A DNA stretch of 59,580 nucleotides from Desulfobacteraceae bacterium UBA5616 (GCA_002423615.1 DIKO01000006.1:1-59580); one strand, 5' to 3'. Numbered from the stretch's first letter, positions 1 through 7,291 are shown. Program-made: numbers and translations. The notes: generated from the sequence alone by a model not told the origin.

Positions 1-1
1 A

Positions 2-463
2 AGGACCCGATCCCCGAACAGAGAGCGATATGACTCAGACAGGTACAAATCCCCTGTCGGAGACAGAAATGAATCGCGATACCTTGACGGGAAGAATTCA
101 AAAAGGCCTGAATATCAATATGGAGAAAGATATAAAACGGGAAGGACGGAACCGCCGAAGAGGGAAAGATATGAATCCGTAAGGACCGGATCGCCGAGCA
201 GAGAGCGATATGACTCTGATAGGAATAAAACCCCTGTTCGACAAAGAAATGAATCGCAAAATATAGACAGACGGAAGGCAGAAAGGCCTGAATTTCAAAA
301 CAGAGAAAAATATAAGGCGGGAAGGACGGAAGCGCCAAAGAAGTCTGATAGGCATAAATCCCGGATAGAGAGAGATAATCACCGGAAAGATACGGCAGGC
401 AGAGAAAAAGTTATTGAAAAAGGGGATAATCCTGTACCCGATAAAACCCGTCCGCAAATTTAA
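2..463 (+). CDS. Arg-rich repeat protein, C-terminal part (5' end outside window)
   Basis: An open frame enters from the left edge and stops at the TAA at 461-463, giving 153 residues with no internal start needed. The product is very hydrophilic and rich in Arg, Glu, Lys, Ser and Asp. It contains two imperfect copies of a unit of about 60 residues, each opening with R-T-x-S-P-x-R-E-R-Y-D-S-D-R and continuing through R-N-E-S and R-P-E-[YF]-Q to G-R-T-E-[PA]-P-K. The repeat is visible in the DNA at about 2-180 and 181-345. No known domain was recognised. The composition suggests an intrinsically disordered, possibly nucleic-acid- or polyanion-binding tail, which is inference only. Reading in the opposite direction gives a Phe/Arg-rich translation that looks like an antisense shadow. 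Confidence 0.55.
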   Translation, partial: RTRSPNRERYDSDRYKSPVGDRNESRYLDGKNSKRPEYQYGERYKTGRTEPPKRERYESVRTGSPSRERYDSDRNKTPVRQRNESQNIDRRKAERPEFQNREKYKAGRTEAPKKSDRHKSRIERDNHRKDTAGREKVIEKGDNPVPDKTRPQI

Positions 464-915
464 CACCGATTTTCGCGATAGTTTTAACCGACAATTCATA
501 TGATAATTTGAGGCCATGTATCAGCTGAACCTGAGCTCCAAATCGACCCCATCGAGCCACGATAGGGTTTGAGGTAAGGTATGCCAAGGTACAGATCTCA
601 ATATCGGATTGTGAGCCTTGCTCTTGCCTCTGCGTCTGAGGGTAATAAAGCGTATTCCTTTCAATCGTGCGGACAGAGACTTCCACCCCTTCTTGCGAAT
701 GCACTAAACAGAAGAATTTTGGAAGGTCCTTTGAGCGGGTCAAAACGCTCCTGCATCCGTGCATGGGCCGAGGAAGCCATTTCGCCGAAAAAGGGCGCGG
801 AATACCTCATGGACATTATCGCTTTTTGTGAAACCGGGCACGCGGGTCAACGGCCTGTTCCGCCCTGGCGGAAACCCGTAAAATAACTTTTCCGTCTAAA
901 CGGGGTTGAAATTTC
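464..915. other. No assignable gene; two opposing open frames
   Basis: This stretch holds a plus-strand frame (581-886, 101 residues) and a minus-strand frame (411-764, 117 residues) that overlap each other. The minus frame has a fairly natural composition but runs into the 3' end of the Arg-rich gene. The plus frame has an ATG but no recognisable motif. Neither resembles a family I know and I cannot choose between them. The region may be decayed accessory DNA, like the fragments that follow it. Confidence 0.3.
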
Positions 916-944
916 TTGACCTATCAAATCCCCTTGGTTATTCT
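916..944 (+). promoter_or_regulatory. Sigma70-type promoter for the winged-helix regulator
   Basis: TTGACC (916-921) is followed after a 17-base spacer by TATTCT (939-944). These match the -35 box in 5 of 6 positions and the -10 box in 4 of 6. The promoter lies 38 bases before the ATG at 982, and a palindrome sits between the -10 box and the start codon. Confidence 0.5.
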
Positions 945-946
945 CC

Positions 947-970
947 ATTCGAGATTCGCGAATAACGAAT
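947..970. promoter_or_regulatory. Nested palindrome, probable operator
   Basis: The core ATTCGCGAAT (954-963) is a perfect 10-base palindrome. It is flanked symmetrically by ATTCG (947-951) and CGAAT (966-970), so the 24-base stretch is dyad-symmetric except at two positions. It covers the expected transcription start, just before a DNA-binding protein gene, which suggests autorepression. That role is inferred. Confidence 0.5.
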
Positions 971-981
971 GAAGATAGGAT

Positions 982-1485
982 ATGATTCTAAAGCCTCAAG
1001 ACATTCTTATCTTGCTGAAACTGACGACGATGGCCGGCGAACCCTGGTCTTATAACCGGATCGCCGTATCATTGAGCATGAGTCCTTCGGAGGTTCACGC
1101 AGGCGTCAAACGCACCTTGAAAGCGCAATTGGCTGTCAGGCGAGGGGATTCGGCCCTGCCCAACGTCCGGAATTTCGAGGAATTTTTGATTCACGGCCTC
1201 AAATACAGTTTCGTGCCGGACCGCGGGGAACTGACCCGGGGAATGCCGACGGGCTATGCGGCACCACCGCTTGCAGCGCATTTCGCGGATGTGAACGAAC
1301 CGCCGCCGGTCTGGCCGCACCCGGATGGGAATGTTCGGGGTCAGGCATTTTCACCACTCTACAAATCGGCTCCCGGAGCAGCCCGGGAAGATGAGCGACT
1401 GTACGAACTCCTCGTGCTTGTCGATGCCATTCGCGGGGGGCGCGCCCGGGAAAAAGATTTGGCATATCAAGAATCAGAATCTTGA
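982..1485 (+). CDS. MarR-like winged-helix regulator (orphan AbiEi-type partner)
   Basis: This 167-residue protein has an N-terminal winged helix-turn-helix (about residues 1-60, including WSYNRIAVSLSMSPSEVHAGV) and a C-terminal part with RGELTRGMPTGYAAPPL and a PVWPHPDGNVRGQAFSPLYKS-like segment. I recognise this arrangement from small regulators usually annotated MarR family and often encoded just before an AbiEii-like nucleotidyltransferase toxin. No such partner follows here: after a short gap there is only a broken epimerase fragment, so the gene looks orphaned. A promoter and a palindrome sit directly upstream. Regulator identity is fairly secure; the toxin-antitoxin link is from memory of family context. 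Confidence 0.7.
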   Translation: MILKPQDILILLKLTTMAGEPWSYNRIAVSLSMSPSEVHAGVKRTLKAQLAVRRGDSALPNVRNFEEFLIHGLKYSFVPDRGELTRGMPTGYAAPPLAAHFADVNEPPPVWPHPDGNVRGQAFSPLYKSAPGAAREDERLYELLVLVDAIRGGRAREKDLAYQESES

Positions 1486-1521
1486 ATTGTTTCACAAGAC
1501 GCTAAGAATTGGAATGAGTTA

Positions 1522-1677
1522 ATGATCTTTGTCGGCGATATCGCCCACCCATTTCCTTGTAAAAAGCTCCTCATCACCGGCGGCACCGGCACCTTCGGCA
1601 ATGCCGTGCCGCTCCGGTTTCTCGACACGGACATCGTGGAAATCCGTGTTTTTTCAAGAGATGAAAAAAGCTATTGA
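1522..1677 (+). pseudogene. CapD-like epimerase N-terminal fragment, copy 1
   Basis: A 51-codon frame encodes KKLLITGGTGTFGNAV and then RFLDTDIVEIRVFSRDEK before stopping. This is the Rossmann dinucleotide-binding start (GGTGTFG) of CapD/PseB-type UDP-sugar 4,6-dehydratases, which normally run to about 330 residues. The fragment ends where the neighbouring toxin gene terminates on the other strand. The 109 bases 1559-1667 recur at 2489-2597. It cannot make an enzyme. Confidence 0.75.
1559..1667 (+). repeat. 109-bp direct repeat, left copy
   Basis: This stretch matches 2489-2597 with about ten differences counted by eye. Both copies lie inside epimerase fragments and bracket the toxin-antitoxin genes in direct orientation. 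The differences mean the duplication is not recent, or that the copies came from related but distinct genes. Confidence 0.8.
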
Positions 1678-1991
1678 GCAGGCCTCAAACCCTGCATCCG
1701 TTTGAAGATTAATTTATAAATTTCCGATTTCTCTCTTTTGCCGATGCCGATGATTTCGACAACTTCCAATCGACCCTGCAAAAGACGGTAAACGATGCGA
1801 TATTTCTTTCGCGCCGCATACAGTTTAAAAAAACCGGTAAGGTCCATGCCCAATTTGTTGCCAAGCGGTTTGCCAAGGAATGGATTTTCGGAAAGCGCAT
1901 CGATTTTTTTGGCGATTTCCTTTTGGATGGAGCCGTCCAGGGCGGCAAAATCCTTTGCTGCGTCGGGATGGAACTCAATTTTAAAGGCCAT
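1671..1991 (-). CDS. ParE/RelE-family toxin
   Basis: This 106-residue protein starts MAFKIEFHPDAAKDFAALD and contains L-G-x-D-L-T-G-F-F-K-L-Y followed by the typical RelE/ParE core (A-R-K-K-Y-R-I-V-Y-R, then V-V-E-I-I-G-I-G-K-R-E). Toxins of this fold either cleave ribosome-bound mRNA or poison gyrase; the sequence alone does not say which. It overlaps the upstream antitoxin gene by 11 bases, as usual for such pairs. Its stop codon touches the end of the truncated epimerase copy on the opposite strand, suggesting the module was inserted there. Confidence 0.85.
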   Translation of the reverse strand: MAFKIEFHPDAAKDFAALDGSIQKEIAKKIDALSENPFLGKPLGNKLGMDLTGFFKLYAARKKYRIVYRLLQGRLEVVEIIGIGKREKSEIYKLIFKRMQGLRPAQ

Positions 1992-2262
1992 GTTCAGCCT
2001 TTACCTGGTCCCAGGCGATGTTCCGGGACGGGTCATGGGTTTTTAACCGTTTTTCGATCATATCGGCAATTTCAAGATGCTCCAGCACTTCATCGGCATT
2101 TTTGAGCAGTTCATATTCGGCCGGGGAAATAATGACGGCTGCAAGGGAATTATTTCTCATAACAAAAAGAGGTTCCTCTGTCTCGGTTAACTCCCTTAAC
2201 TTTACGGTGAGTTCCTTTTGCAGACGGGTAATGGGAATTATTTGTTCGGTATCGATTTGCAT
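1981..2262 (-). CDS. Phd/YefM-family antitoxin
   Basis: The 93-residue product has the Phd/YefM fold signature: I-P-I-T-R-L-Q-K-E-L near the N-terminus, then E-E-P-L-F-V-M-R-N-N-S-L-A-A-V-I-I-S and P-A-E-Y-E-L-L. The N-terminal half should bind the operator and the C-terminal tail should wrap the toxin. Two in-frame ATGs lie near the start. The second (2262) sits 6 bases after a strong GGAGG, while the first abuts it, so the second was chosen. The gene leads the toxin gene in a two-gene operon. Confidence 0.85.
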   Translation of the reverse strand: MQIDTEQIIPITRLQKELTVKLRELTETEEPLFVMRNNSLAAVIISPAEYELLKNADEVLEHLEIADMIEKRLKTHDPSRNIAWDQVKAEHGL

Positions 2263-2283
2263 GATCATCCTCCGGGTATTTAA

Positions 2284-2307
2284 ATATGTATTTTAATATG
2301 TATTTTA
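2284..2307. promoter_or_regulatory. AT-rich 12-bp tandem repeat before antitoxin gene
   Basis: AATATGTATTTT occurs twice head to tail in an AT-rich tract about 20 bases upstream of the antitoxin start. It is placed where a toxin-antitoxin promoter and operator would be. The function is inferred from position only. Confidence 0.35.
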
Positions 2308-2478
2308 TATAAAAATGTCAAGAGAATCATCCTGCAGCACGTTACCGGACAGTTATTTTCGAGGCTCACGCCGCAAAGGATCAGGTGGCTTAACGTCAAA
2401 GTCCCCTCTATTTTTGTTTTGTGCGACTGAGGATCGGATGGATGATGGTTTGTTGGAAAATTCGAAGGGAATAAAATT

Positions 2479-2808
2479 ATGTTTGCAGGTAAAAAACTCC
2501 TCATCACCGGCGGCACCGGCACCTTCGGCAATGCCGTACTGTGCCGGTTTCTGGATACGGATATCTCGGAAATCCGTGTTTTTTCAAGAGATGAAAACAA
2601 ACAGGATGACATGCGCCATGTGTACCCAAACGCGAAGCTGCGTTTTTATATCGGCGATGTGCGAAACGAAAGCAGCCTGCGGGATGCCATGACCGGCGTT
2701 GATTTCGTTTTTCAGGCGGCGGCGCTCAGCAGGTGCCGTCCTGTGAATTTTTCCCGCTGGAAGCGCTCCGGACCAACGCACTGGGCACTGAAAATATGCT
2801 CAATGCCG
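2479..2808 (+). pseudogene. CapD-like epimerase 5' fragment, copy 2, frameshifted
   Basis: The frame begins MFAGKKLLITGGTGTFGNAV and runs through S-R-D-E-N-K-Q-D-D-M-R and Y-I-G-D-V-R to V-D-F-V-F-Q-A-A-A-L, matching the first third of CapD/PseB dehydratases. Near 2727 one base is missing: the expected Lys-Gln-Val-Pro-Ser-Cys-Glu continues in the next frame as Q-V-P-S-C-E-F-F-P-L-E-A-L-R-T-N-A-L-G-T. Homology ends near 2808 at M-L-N-A-A, where the sequence becomes a remnant of another gene read from the opposite strand. It is both frameshifted and truncated, so it is a dead gene. Confidence 0.8.
2489..2597 (+). repeat. 109-bp direct repeat, right copy
   Basis: Second copy of the stretch at 1559-1667. 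Together the two copies flank about 820 bases carrying the Phd/ParE-type pair. Confidence 0.8.
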
Positions 2809-2996
2809 CCTTCGGGCACGGGCTCGGAGAAGTCAATTTTTTCATGGACGAAAAGGTGTCTGAGGAGGTTTACGTAGCTGACGGAAAACCCGAAGCGATC
2901 GGCGTTTACCTTGGCCGGCAAGCGATCGACAAAGGAAGCGCGCAAGGCCTCATATCGGCGTTGCCATTCATGGACCGGGCTTATAAAAAGCGGCAT
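2809..2996 (-). pseudogene. N-terminal remnant of a probable transposase gene
   Basis: From an ATG at 2996 the minus strand reads MPLFISPVHEWQRRYEALRA, then a helix-turn-helix-like stretch (P-A-K-V-N-A-D-R-F-G-F-S-V-S-Y-V-N-L-L-R-H), and K-I-D-F-S-E-P-V-P-E-G before meeting the epimerase fragment at about 2808. I associate this N-terminus with transposase-like proteins common in deltaproteobacterial genomes, but cannot name the IS family from memory. Only about 62 codons survive. Confidence 0.5.
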
Positions 2997-3303
2997 GGGC
3001 TTTAATAGCCTTATTTTAGGCATTATTACAGGCTGATAACCTTTACCCTTGGTTGATCCTATAAAATTGATCGAGCAATTTAACAATTGGTTTTCTCTTT
3101 TTAACCGTCAATTGATATAAACTTTTACGTGGATCCCAAAAAGTCAATTACTGATATCTATCTAAAATTACAACTTATTATTCGTTGTGAACTTCTTGAA
3201 GATAGTCTTTACATTTATAAACATGTTAGGCGCGAAAATCGGTGTTTAATAAAATTGGGGTATACGGAATCCTGTTGCCTAAACGTAAAGGCAGTATGGA
3301 GGA
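2997..3303. other. AT-rich intergenic stretch without recognised gene
   Basis: This stretch is visibly richer in A and T than its neighbours. A 68-codon plus-strand frame beginning at 3129 shows no motif and no ribosome-binding site and reaches into the cytochrome gene antisense, so it is not called. The stretch may hold the outer end of the decayed insertion element. Confidence 0.4.
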
Positions 3304-3543
3304 TCAGGAACTGTGGCATTTCAGGCATCCGGTAAACCGGGGATGGGTCGTGGGCGGCGCTTCGGATGCCTGGTCCGGGTGGTGGCAGTCCAGGCAGTCC
3401 CGGTCCTTTTCAACCCCCTGATGGATGTCCAGGGAAGACTTTATGGACGGTCCGTGCATTCCCAGGTAGTAGCGGTAGGCACAGCCGGTTGCAAGAGTGG
3501 ACATCACGGCGCAGAACATGACGATTCCGGCGAATCTGTTCAA
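3304..3543 (-). CDS. Small diheme c-type cytochrome lipoprotein
   Basis: The 79-residue product has a lipoprotein signal peptide ending in the lipobox L-A-T-G-C (Cys21) and two heme c sites, CLDCH and CLKCH, in a mature part of only about 58 residues. Two His residues outside the motifs (in PPTTHPRF and DIHQ) could be distal ligands. It should be an outer-leaflet periplasmic electron carrier. It is the last gene of the minus-strand operon, overlapping the ABC ATPase by 4 bases, and the operon is divergent from a respiratory operon. Its partner is unknown. Confidence 0.8.
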   Translation of the reverse strand: MNRFAGIVMFCAVMSTLATGCAYRYYLGMHGPSIKSSLDIHQGVEKDRDCLDCHHPDQASEAPPTTHPRFTGCLKCHSS

Positions 3544-4220
3544 AATACCTCCTTTTGAATGCGACCATCCCGGAGCCGGATGATCGTGGATGCGGATGCG
3601 GTGATTTCGACATCATGGGTGGCCATGAGGATGGTGCATCCCCGGTCCCGCCCCAGGTCGCGCATCAGATGAACGATTTCCCCGCCTGTTTCCGTATCCA
3701 GGCTGGCGGTGGGTTCGTCCGCCAGCAGAATTCCGGGGCTGTGGGCGATGGCCCGGGCCACGGCGACCCGCTGGGTTTCCCCGCCGGAAAGTTCGTGGGG
3801 AAGGGCGTTTGCCGCCGGTCTCAGCCCGATCCTATCCAGGAGTTCGTCGATCCGGTTTGCCCTCTCTTTTTTCCCGAACCGGTTCAGGGCCAGGGGAAAA
3901 CCGATGTTCTCGGCAACCGTCAGGTAGGAGAGGAGGTTTCCCCGCTGAAACACGAACCCCACATGGTGCCTCTGAAAAAGGCTCATCTCCCGGGGGCCGA
4001 GAGAATGGACGGGCCTGTCCAGGCAGATGATTTCGCCATGGTCAGGAAGCTCCAGGCCGCCGATGCAGTGAAGCAGGGTGGATTTGCCGGACCCGGATTT
4101 CCCGATGACGGCTGCAAATCCGCCGGGTTCCAGGGCAAGGGACACCTCGCTCAGCGCGCGGACCTTTCCCCGGCCGGACCGGAATGTTTTGGTCACGTTT
4201 TTCACGGCGATACCGGGCAT
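3540..4220 (-). CDS. ABC transporter ATP-binding protein, LolD/MacB type
   Basis: The 226-residue nucleotide-binding subunit has Walker A GKSGSGKST (residues 40-48), the signature ELSGGETQRVAVARA, Walker B LLADEPTASLD and the H-loop in MATHD. Sequence and size fit the LolD/MacB/FtsE class, which powers FtsX-type permeases that extract lipids, lipoproteins or other substrates from the membrane. The ATG at 4220 overlaps the stop of the permease gene (TGATG), supporting this start over upstream codons. The substrate is unknown; the neighbouring methyltransferase and isoprenoid synthase suggest a lipid. Confidence 0.9.
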   Translation of the reverse strand: MPGIAVKNVTKTFRSGRGKVRALSEVSLALEPGGFAAVIGKSGSGKSTLLHCIGGLELPDHGEIICLDRPVHSLGPREMSLFQRHHVGFVFQRGNLLSYLTVAENIGFPLALNRFGKKERANRIDELLDRIGLRPAANALPHELSGGETQRVAVARAIAHSPGILLADEPTASLDTETGGEIVHLMRDLGRDRGCTILMATHDVEITASASTIIRLRDGRIQKEVF

Positions 4221-5395
4221 CACATCATCCTCAGAATGTCCGCGGCTTTTCGTCTCGCCACCAGGGCCGCGGGCCACACCGCGGCCGCCAGGCTGAAGGC
4301 AAAGGCGGTGGCCGGCGGGGCCAGCAGCGAGAAAACCGTCAGCCGGGGGTGGATGACCCCGGACACGGTGAAGTACCGGTTATGGGTGGTGAACGCGGTG
4401 ATGTCGATACCGCCTGTTTGCTCGACGATCCACACGGCAAGGCAGCCGAGGAAGAGGCCCGCACCGCAGGCCAGGGCGTTCATGACGGCCACCTTCATCA
4501 CGATCAGCATGGACATCTCCGCGGACGAAACCCCCATGGCCTTCATGATGCCGTATTCCCGCAGGTTGCGGATGATGAAGATGACGAACGAGCAGGCGAT
4601 GCCCACGGCGACCACGGCGAACACCAGGACGATGACGATGGCCATGGAGATGTTTTCCAGGTCGATGAGCTGGCTCAGGTCCGGCATCAGGGTCTCCCAG
4701 GAGTCGAACCGGAACCGGCCCGGCCATTTTTGCCGGTATACCGCCATGACCCCGGCGGGATCGACGCCTTGGGAAAGAAACACGGCCGCGGTCCAGGCCC
4801 GGTTTTCTCCCGCAATGGCGTCCAGGGGGCAGAACGCGATATCCCGGTCCAGGGCGTCGATCCGGGTCCGGTAAATCCCCGAAACCGTCATGGGCGGAAC
4901 GCCGCTGCCGGATTCCGGCGTGAAATAAAGCAGCGACCCTGTCCGGACCCCGAGTTTTTCGGCCACAGGTTTGCCGATCAGGAGTTCGGCCCGGCCGTTT
5001 TCCGGATACCGGCCGTGGGTCAGTTTTGCGGGAAGGGCCGTCATGGCCGCTTCTTCCCCGGGATTCATCCCGCACAGCATCAGGGGCATGTCCAGGCGCC
5101 CATTGGAAAGCACCCCCTGAACCCGGACCCGTTTCAGAACCCCGGAAACCCCCTTCACCTTCAGGTCCCGCGGCTTCAGGGAGGGGTCGATGCCGTCGCC
5201 GGTGATGTGGCCGGAAAACAGGCCCACGGTGTTTTTGAGCATGGCGTCGCCGACACCGGCGGACAGCGCGGAAAGAAAGATCAGGGCCGAAACCGACAAG
5301 ATCACCATGACGGACAGGGACGCGGTGGAACGGCCCGACCGGACGAGAAAGAGCAGGGCGATGCGGGTCCAGAATCCGATGCCGTCAGCTTTCAT
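4220..5395 (-). CDS. FtsX-type ABC transporter permease
   Basis: This 391-residue membrane protein has one N-terminal membrane segment (about residues 24-48), a long extracytoplasmic domain, and three C-terminal membrane segments (about 250-275, 300-325 and 350-375). This is the MacB_PCD plus FtsX layout of LolC/LolE-like permeases. The segment V-G-I-A-C-S-F-V-I-F-I-I-R-N-L-R-E-Y-G-I-M-K resembles the conserved FtsX coupling region. Its start overlaps the isoprenoid synthase gene by 11 bases and its stop overlaps the ATPase gene start, so the complex is co-translated. It likely forms a homodimer, since only one permease gene is present. Confidence 0.88.
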   Translation of the reverse strand: MKADGIGFWTRIALLFLVRSGRSTASLSVMVILSVSALIFLSALSAGVGDAMLKNTVGLFSGHITGDGIDPSLKPRDLKVKGVSGVLKRVRVQGVLSNGRLDMPLMLCGMNPGEEAAMTALPAKLTHGRYPENGRAELLIGKPVAEKLGVRTGSLLYFTPESGSGVPPMTVSGIYRTRIDALDRDIAFCPLDAIAGENRAWTAAVFLSQGVDPAGVMAVYRQKWPGRFRFDSWETLMPDLSQLIDLENISMAIVIVLVFAVVAVGIACSFVIFIIRNLREYGIMKAMGVSSAEMSMLIVMKVAVMNALACGAGLFLGCLAVWIVEQTGGIDITAFTTHNRYFTVSGVIHPRLTVFSLLAPPATAFAFSLAAAVWPAALVARRKAADILRMM

Positions 5396-6425
5396 CGTCT
5401 GAGCCTTGTTTCATGCCCGCCACCCCGATTCTTTTTTCCAGAAAGCGGATGGACGGGTTGATGAGAACCTGGTGATCTTTCGTAAAAAGCCGGGCCAAGC
5501 CGCTTTCCAGGTAGTGGCGGGAGGCCCTGATCGCACCGGCGGCGCTTTCGGGAAAATCCTCAGCCGGGCTTACGGCAGGACCGGTTGTGCCATCCGCGGC
5601 AAGAAGGTCCCGCAGGCGGTGTTTTTCATCGCGTCCGGGGCTGAAATAAATCAGGGAGACCATGTAATTGTGGTGTTTCCGGGAAAGGTCCGACTGGAAA
5701 TCCACCATGTCGTCCATGATCTGGCAGCCCATGCCGATCCGGTACAGCCCGTTCAGCAGGGGTGCGATGTGTTCCTCGTCCATGCCCTCGATGACCCGGG
5801 GAATGTCCCAGGGGCAGGTGAACAGAAGGCCCGTCTTGAAATGGTGGACTGTCCGAAGGATGTCCTCCGGAGACAGGATGGAATGAACCCCCCCTTCTTC
5901 CGTCGCCTCCTGAAGGCCGCTTAGCGTCATGGTTTTCATGGAGGCCCGGGCCGCGGCCATCATCTGATCGAGGCCGATGTCGTGGTTTCGGCAGGCTTCC
6001 CCGAGGATCTGGAAAAGAACCCGGTCCGAGACCATGATGTCCATCACCGAGCGGAACCGGTGGGCTGTTTCCGGGATGTCCGAGTCCAGGGTGATTTTGT
6101 ATTCATCGTCCAGCAGGTTGTCGCACCCGGTGACCATGCCCCGGAGGCACTGGAGGGTGGCCGCATAAAGGACCCGCCGGGATTCGGGCAGGCCGGCCCG
6201 GTAAAAGGAATACAGAAAAAGGAAGGAGAAGAAATTCCGCTCAAGGGAAAAATCATCCTCCCCGGGCGGCCGGAGGGTTACGCCGTTTTCCCGGAGCACG
6301 GTTTCCGCGGTTTTCCAGTAAAGGGAGAGGCCGGCCCTGAGTTCTTCCAGCAGCGGGTGTATGCCCGGCGAATTTTCAATCCCGCCAAGGAGGTCTTGTT
6401 CGTCTCCGGTCTGCGCCATCTTCAT
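5385..6425 (-). CDS. Class I isoprenoid (polyprenyl) synthase family protein
   Basis: The 346-residue, largely helical protein carries two Asp-rich metal-diphosphate motifs: D-N-L-L-D-D-E at 102-108 and D-D-M-V-D at 238-242. These define trans-isoprenyl diphosphate synthases and related class I enzymes. Flanking sequence is divergent from IspA and IspB, so it may make an unusual chain or act on an isoprenyl diphosphate in another way. The ATG at 6425 overlaps the methyltransferase stop codon (ATGA), which decides the start. Co-translation with a methyltransferase and an exporter suggests a modified, exported isoprenoid lipid or a quinone-like product, which is inference. Confidence 0.75.
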   Translation of the reverse strand: MKMAQTGDEQDLLGGIENSPGIHPLLEELRAGLSLYWKTAETVLRENGVTLRPPGEDDFSLERNFFSFLFLYSFYRAGLPESRRVLYAATLQCLRGMVTGCDNLLDDEYKITLDSDIPETAHRFRSVMDIMVSDRVLFQILGEACRNHDIGLDQMMAAARASMKTMTLSGLQEATEEGGVHSILSPEDILRTVHHFKTGLLFTCPWDIPRVIEGMDEEHIAPLLNGLYRIGMGCQIMDDMVDFQSDLSRKHHNYMVSLIYFSPGRDEKHRLRDLLAADGTTGPAVSPAEDFPESAAGAIRASRHYLESGLARLFTKDHQVLINPSIRFLEKRIGVAGMKQGSDDES

Positions 6426-7081
6426 TTTTCGGGTTTCCGGGTGTTGAACAGGGCGATGTAGCCGAAATAAACAGCGGCGATTTCGGGTTTTGCAAATCCG
6501 GCAGCCTCGATCAGGCCCGGAAGGACCCCCCGGGTGTTTTCCGCGATCTGGGGCTGAAGGAAAAACCACCGGGACACGTGCGACACCAGGGCCCCCATCC
6601 GGGTGGTGGGGACATGCATGTCCGCGATGACCAGCCTGCCCCCGGGCCGGAGCACGCGAAAGGCTTCGGAAAGGGCTTTTTCCTTGAGGTCCAGCTGCAC
6701 ATGGTGAAAGAACAGGCTGGACACCACGGCATCGAAGGAGGCGTCCTCATAGGACAGGGATTCGGCCGCCATGACGTCAAAAACGCAGCCGGCCCCGGCG
6801 CGTTTTTTTCGCGCGACGGCAATCATTTTCGCTGCAGCGTCGATTCCCACGGCGACGCCGCCGGATTCCGGGCTCAGGCGGTCGGCGATCATCCGGGTCA
6901 GAACGCCGGTGCCGCAACCCAGGTCCAGCACCCGGTCGGATCCGGAAACGGACAGGAGGGTGACCAGGCGCCTGTCGTATTCGGCCTGCTTTCCGAGAAG
7001 GAAAAACGGCTCGAGGGCATCGTAAACAAAGGCCGCGTGATCCAGGGTCCTGCCGCGGGTGGGTGTGGATTCCAATTTCAT
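6422..7081 (-). CDS. Class I SAM-dependent methyltransferase, UbiE-like
   Basis: The 219-residue protein has SAM-binding motif I VLDLGCGTG, an acidic motif II in GIDAAAKM, and the post-motif LRPGGRLVIADMH typical of the UbiE/MenG and related Methyltransf_11 groups. It is the first gene of the minus-strand operon, and the isoprenoid synthase gene overlaps its end. The pairing with an isoprenoid enzyme fits methylation of a prenylated ring or lipid, but the true substrate is not shown. The ATG at 7081 was chosen because the upstream extension is unlike the family and lies in repeat-rich intergenic DNA. Confidence 0.8.
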   Translation of the reverse strand: MKLESTPTRGRTLDHAAFVYDALEPFFLLGKQAEYDRRLVTLLSVSGSDRVLDLGCGTGVLTRMIADRLSPESGGVAVGIDAAAKMIAVARKKRAGAGCVFDVMAAESLSYEDASFDAVVSSLFFHHVQLDLKEKALSEAFRVLRPGGRLVIADMHVPTTRMGALVSHVSRWFFLQPQIAENTRGVLPGLIEAAGFAKPEIAAVYFGYIALFNTRKPEK

Positions 7082-7242
7082 GGGTCGGGCCTTTCCGTGG
7101 TATAATTTCGGGTTTCTCTCGGGATACGGTCCGGATTCCCATATCCGGGAAGGATGCATCCCGGCCGGCCGGAGATTTTTTTCTTTGCCGATGGTAAGCC
7201 ATGCATGCGCTGTTTACAAGCCTGTTTTTAAGGTTCCGGTAT

Positions 7243-7289
7243 CCGGCAGACACCCGGCGGACACCCGGCGGTCACCCGGCGGACACCCG
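7243..7289. repeat. 11-bp tandem repeat upstream of respiratory operon
   Basis: Four head-to-tail copies of CCGGC[AG]G[AT]CAC (7243-7253, 7254-7264, 7265-7275, 7276-7286) plus a partial fifth end two bases before a -35 box. The 11-base period puts every copy on the same helix face, as expected for an array of activator sites, although replication slippage is an equally simple origin. Confidence 0.7.
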
Positions 7290-7291
7290 TC

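Noticed and set aside
2733..3005. Plus-strand frame of 90 codons
   Set aside because: Its first part is the frameshifted continuation of the epimerase pseudogene, and its second part is the antisense of the transposase-like remnant.
3129..3335. Plus-strand frame of 68 codons
   Set aside because: It has no ribosome-binding site or motif, is AT-rich, and runs into the diheme cytochrome gene antisense.
3555..4874. Long plus-strand frame of 439 codons
   Set aside because: It runs antisense to the ABC ATPase and permease genes, which carry clear motifs. GC-rich DNA produces such shadow frames, and it has no domain.
4184..5461. Long plus-strand frame rich in Gly, His, Asp
   Set aside because: It is antisense to the FtsX-type permease, and its composition (G, H, D, P-rich) is typical of a shadow frame.
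7243..7289. Considered as a CRISPR-like repeat
   Set aside because: The units are 11 bases, head to tail and without spacers, so this is a simple tandem repeat.
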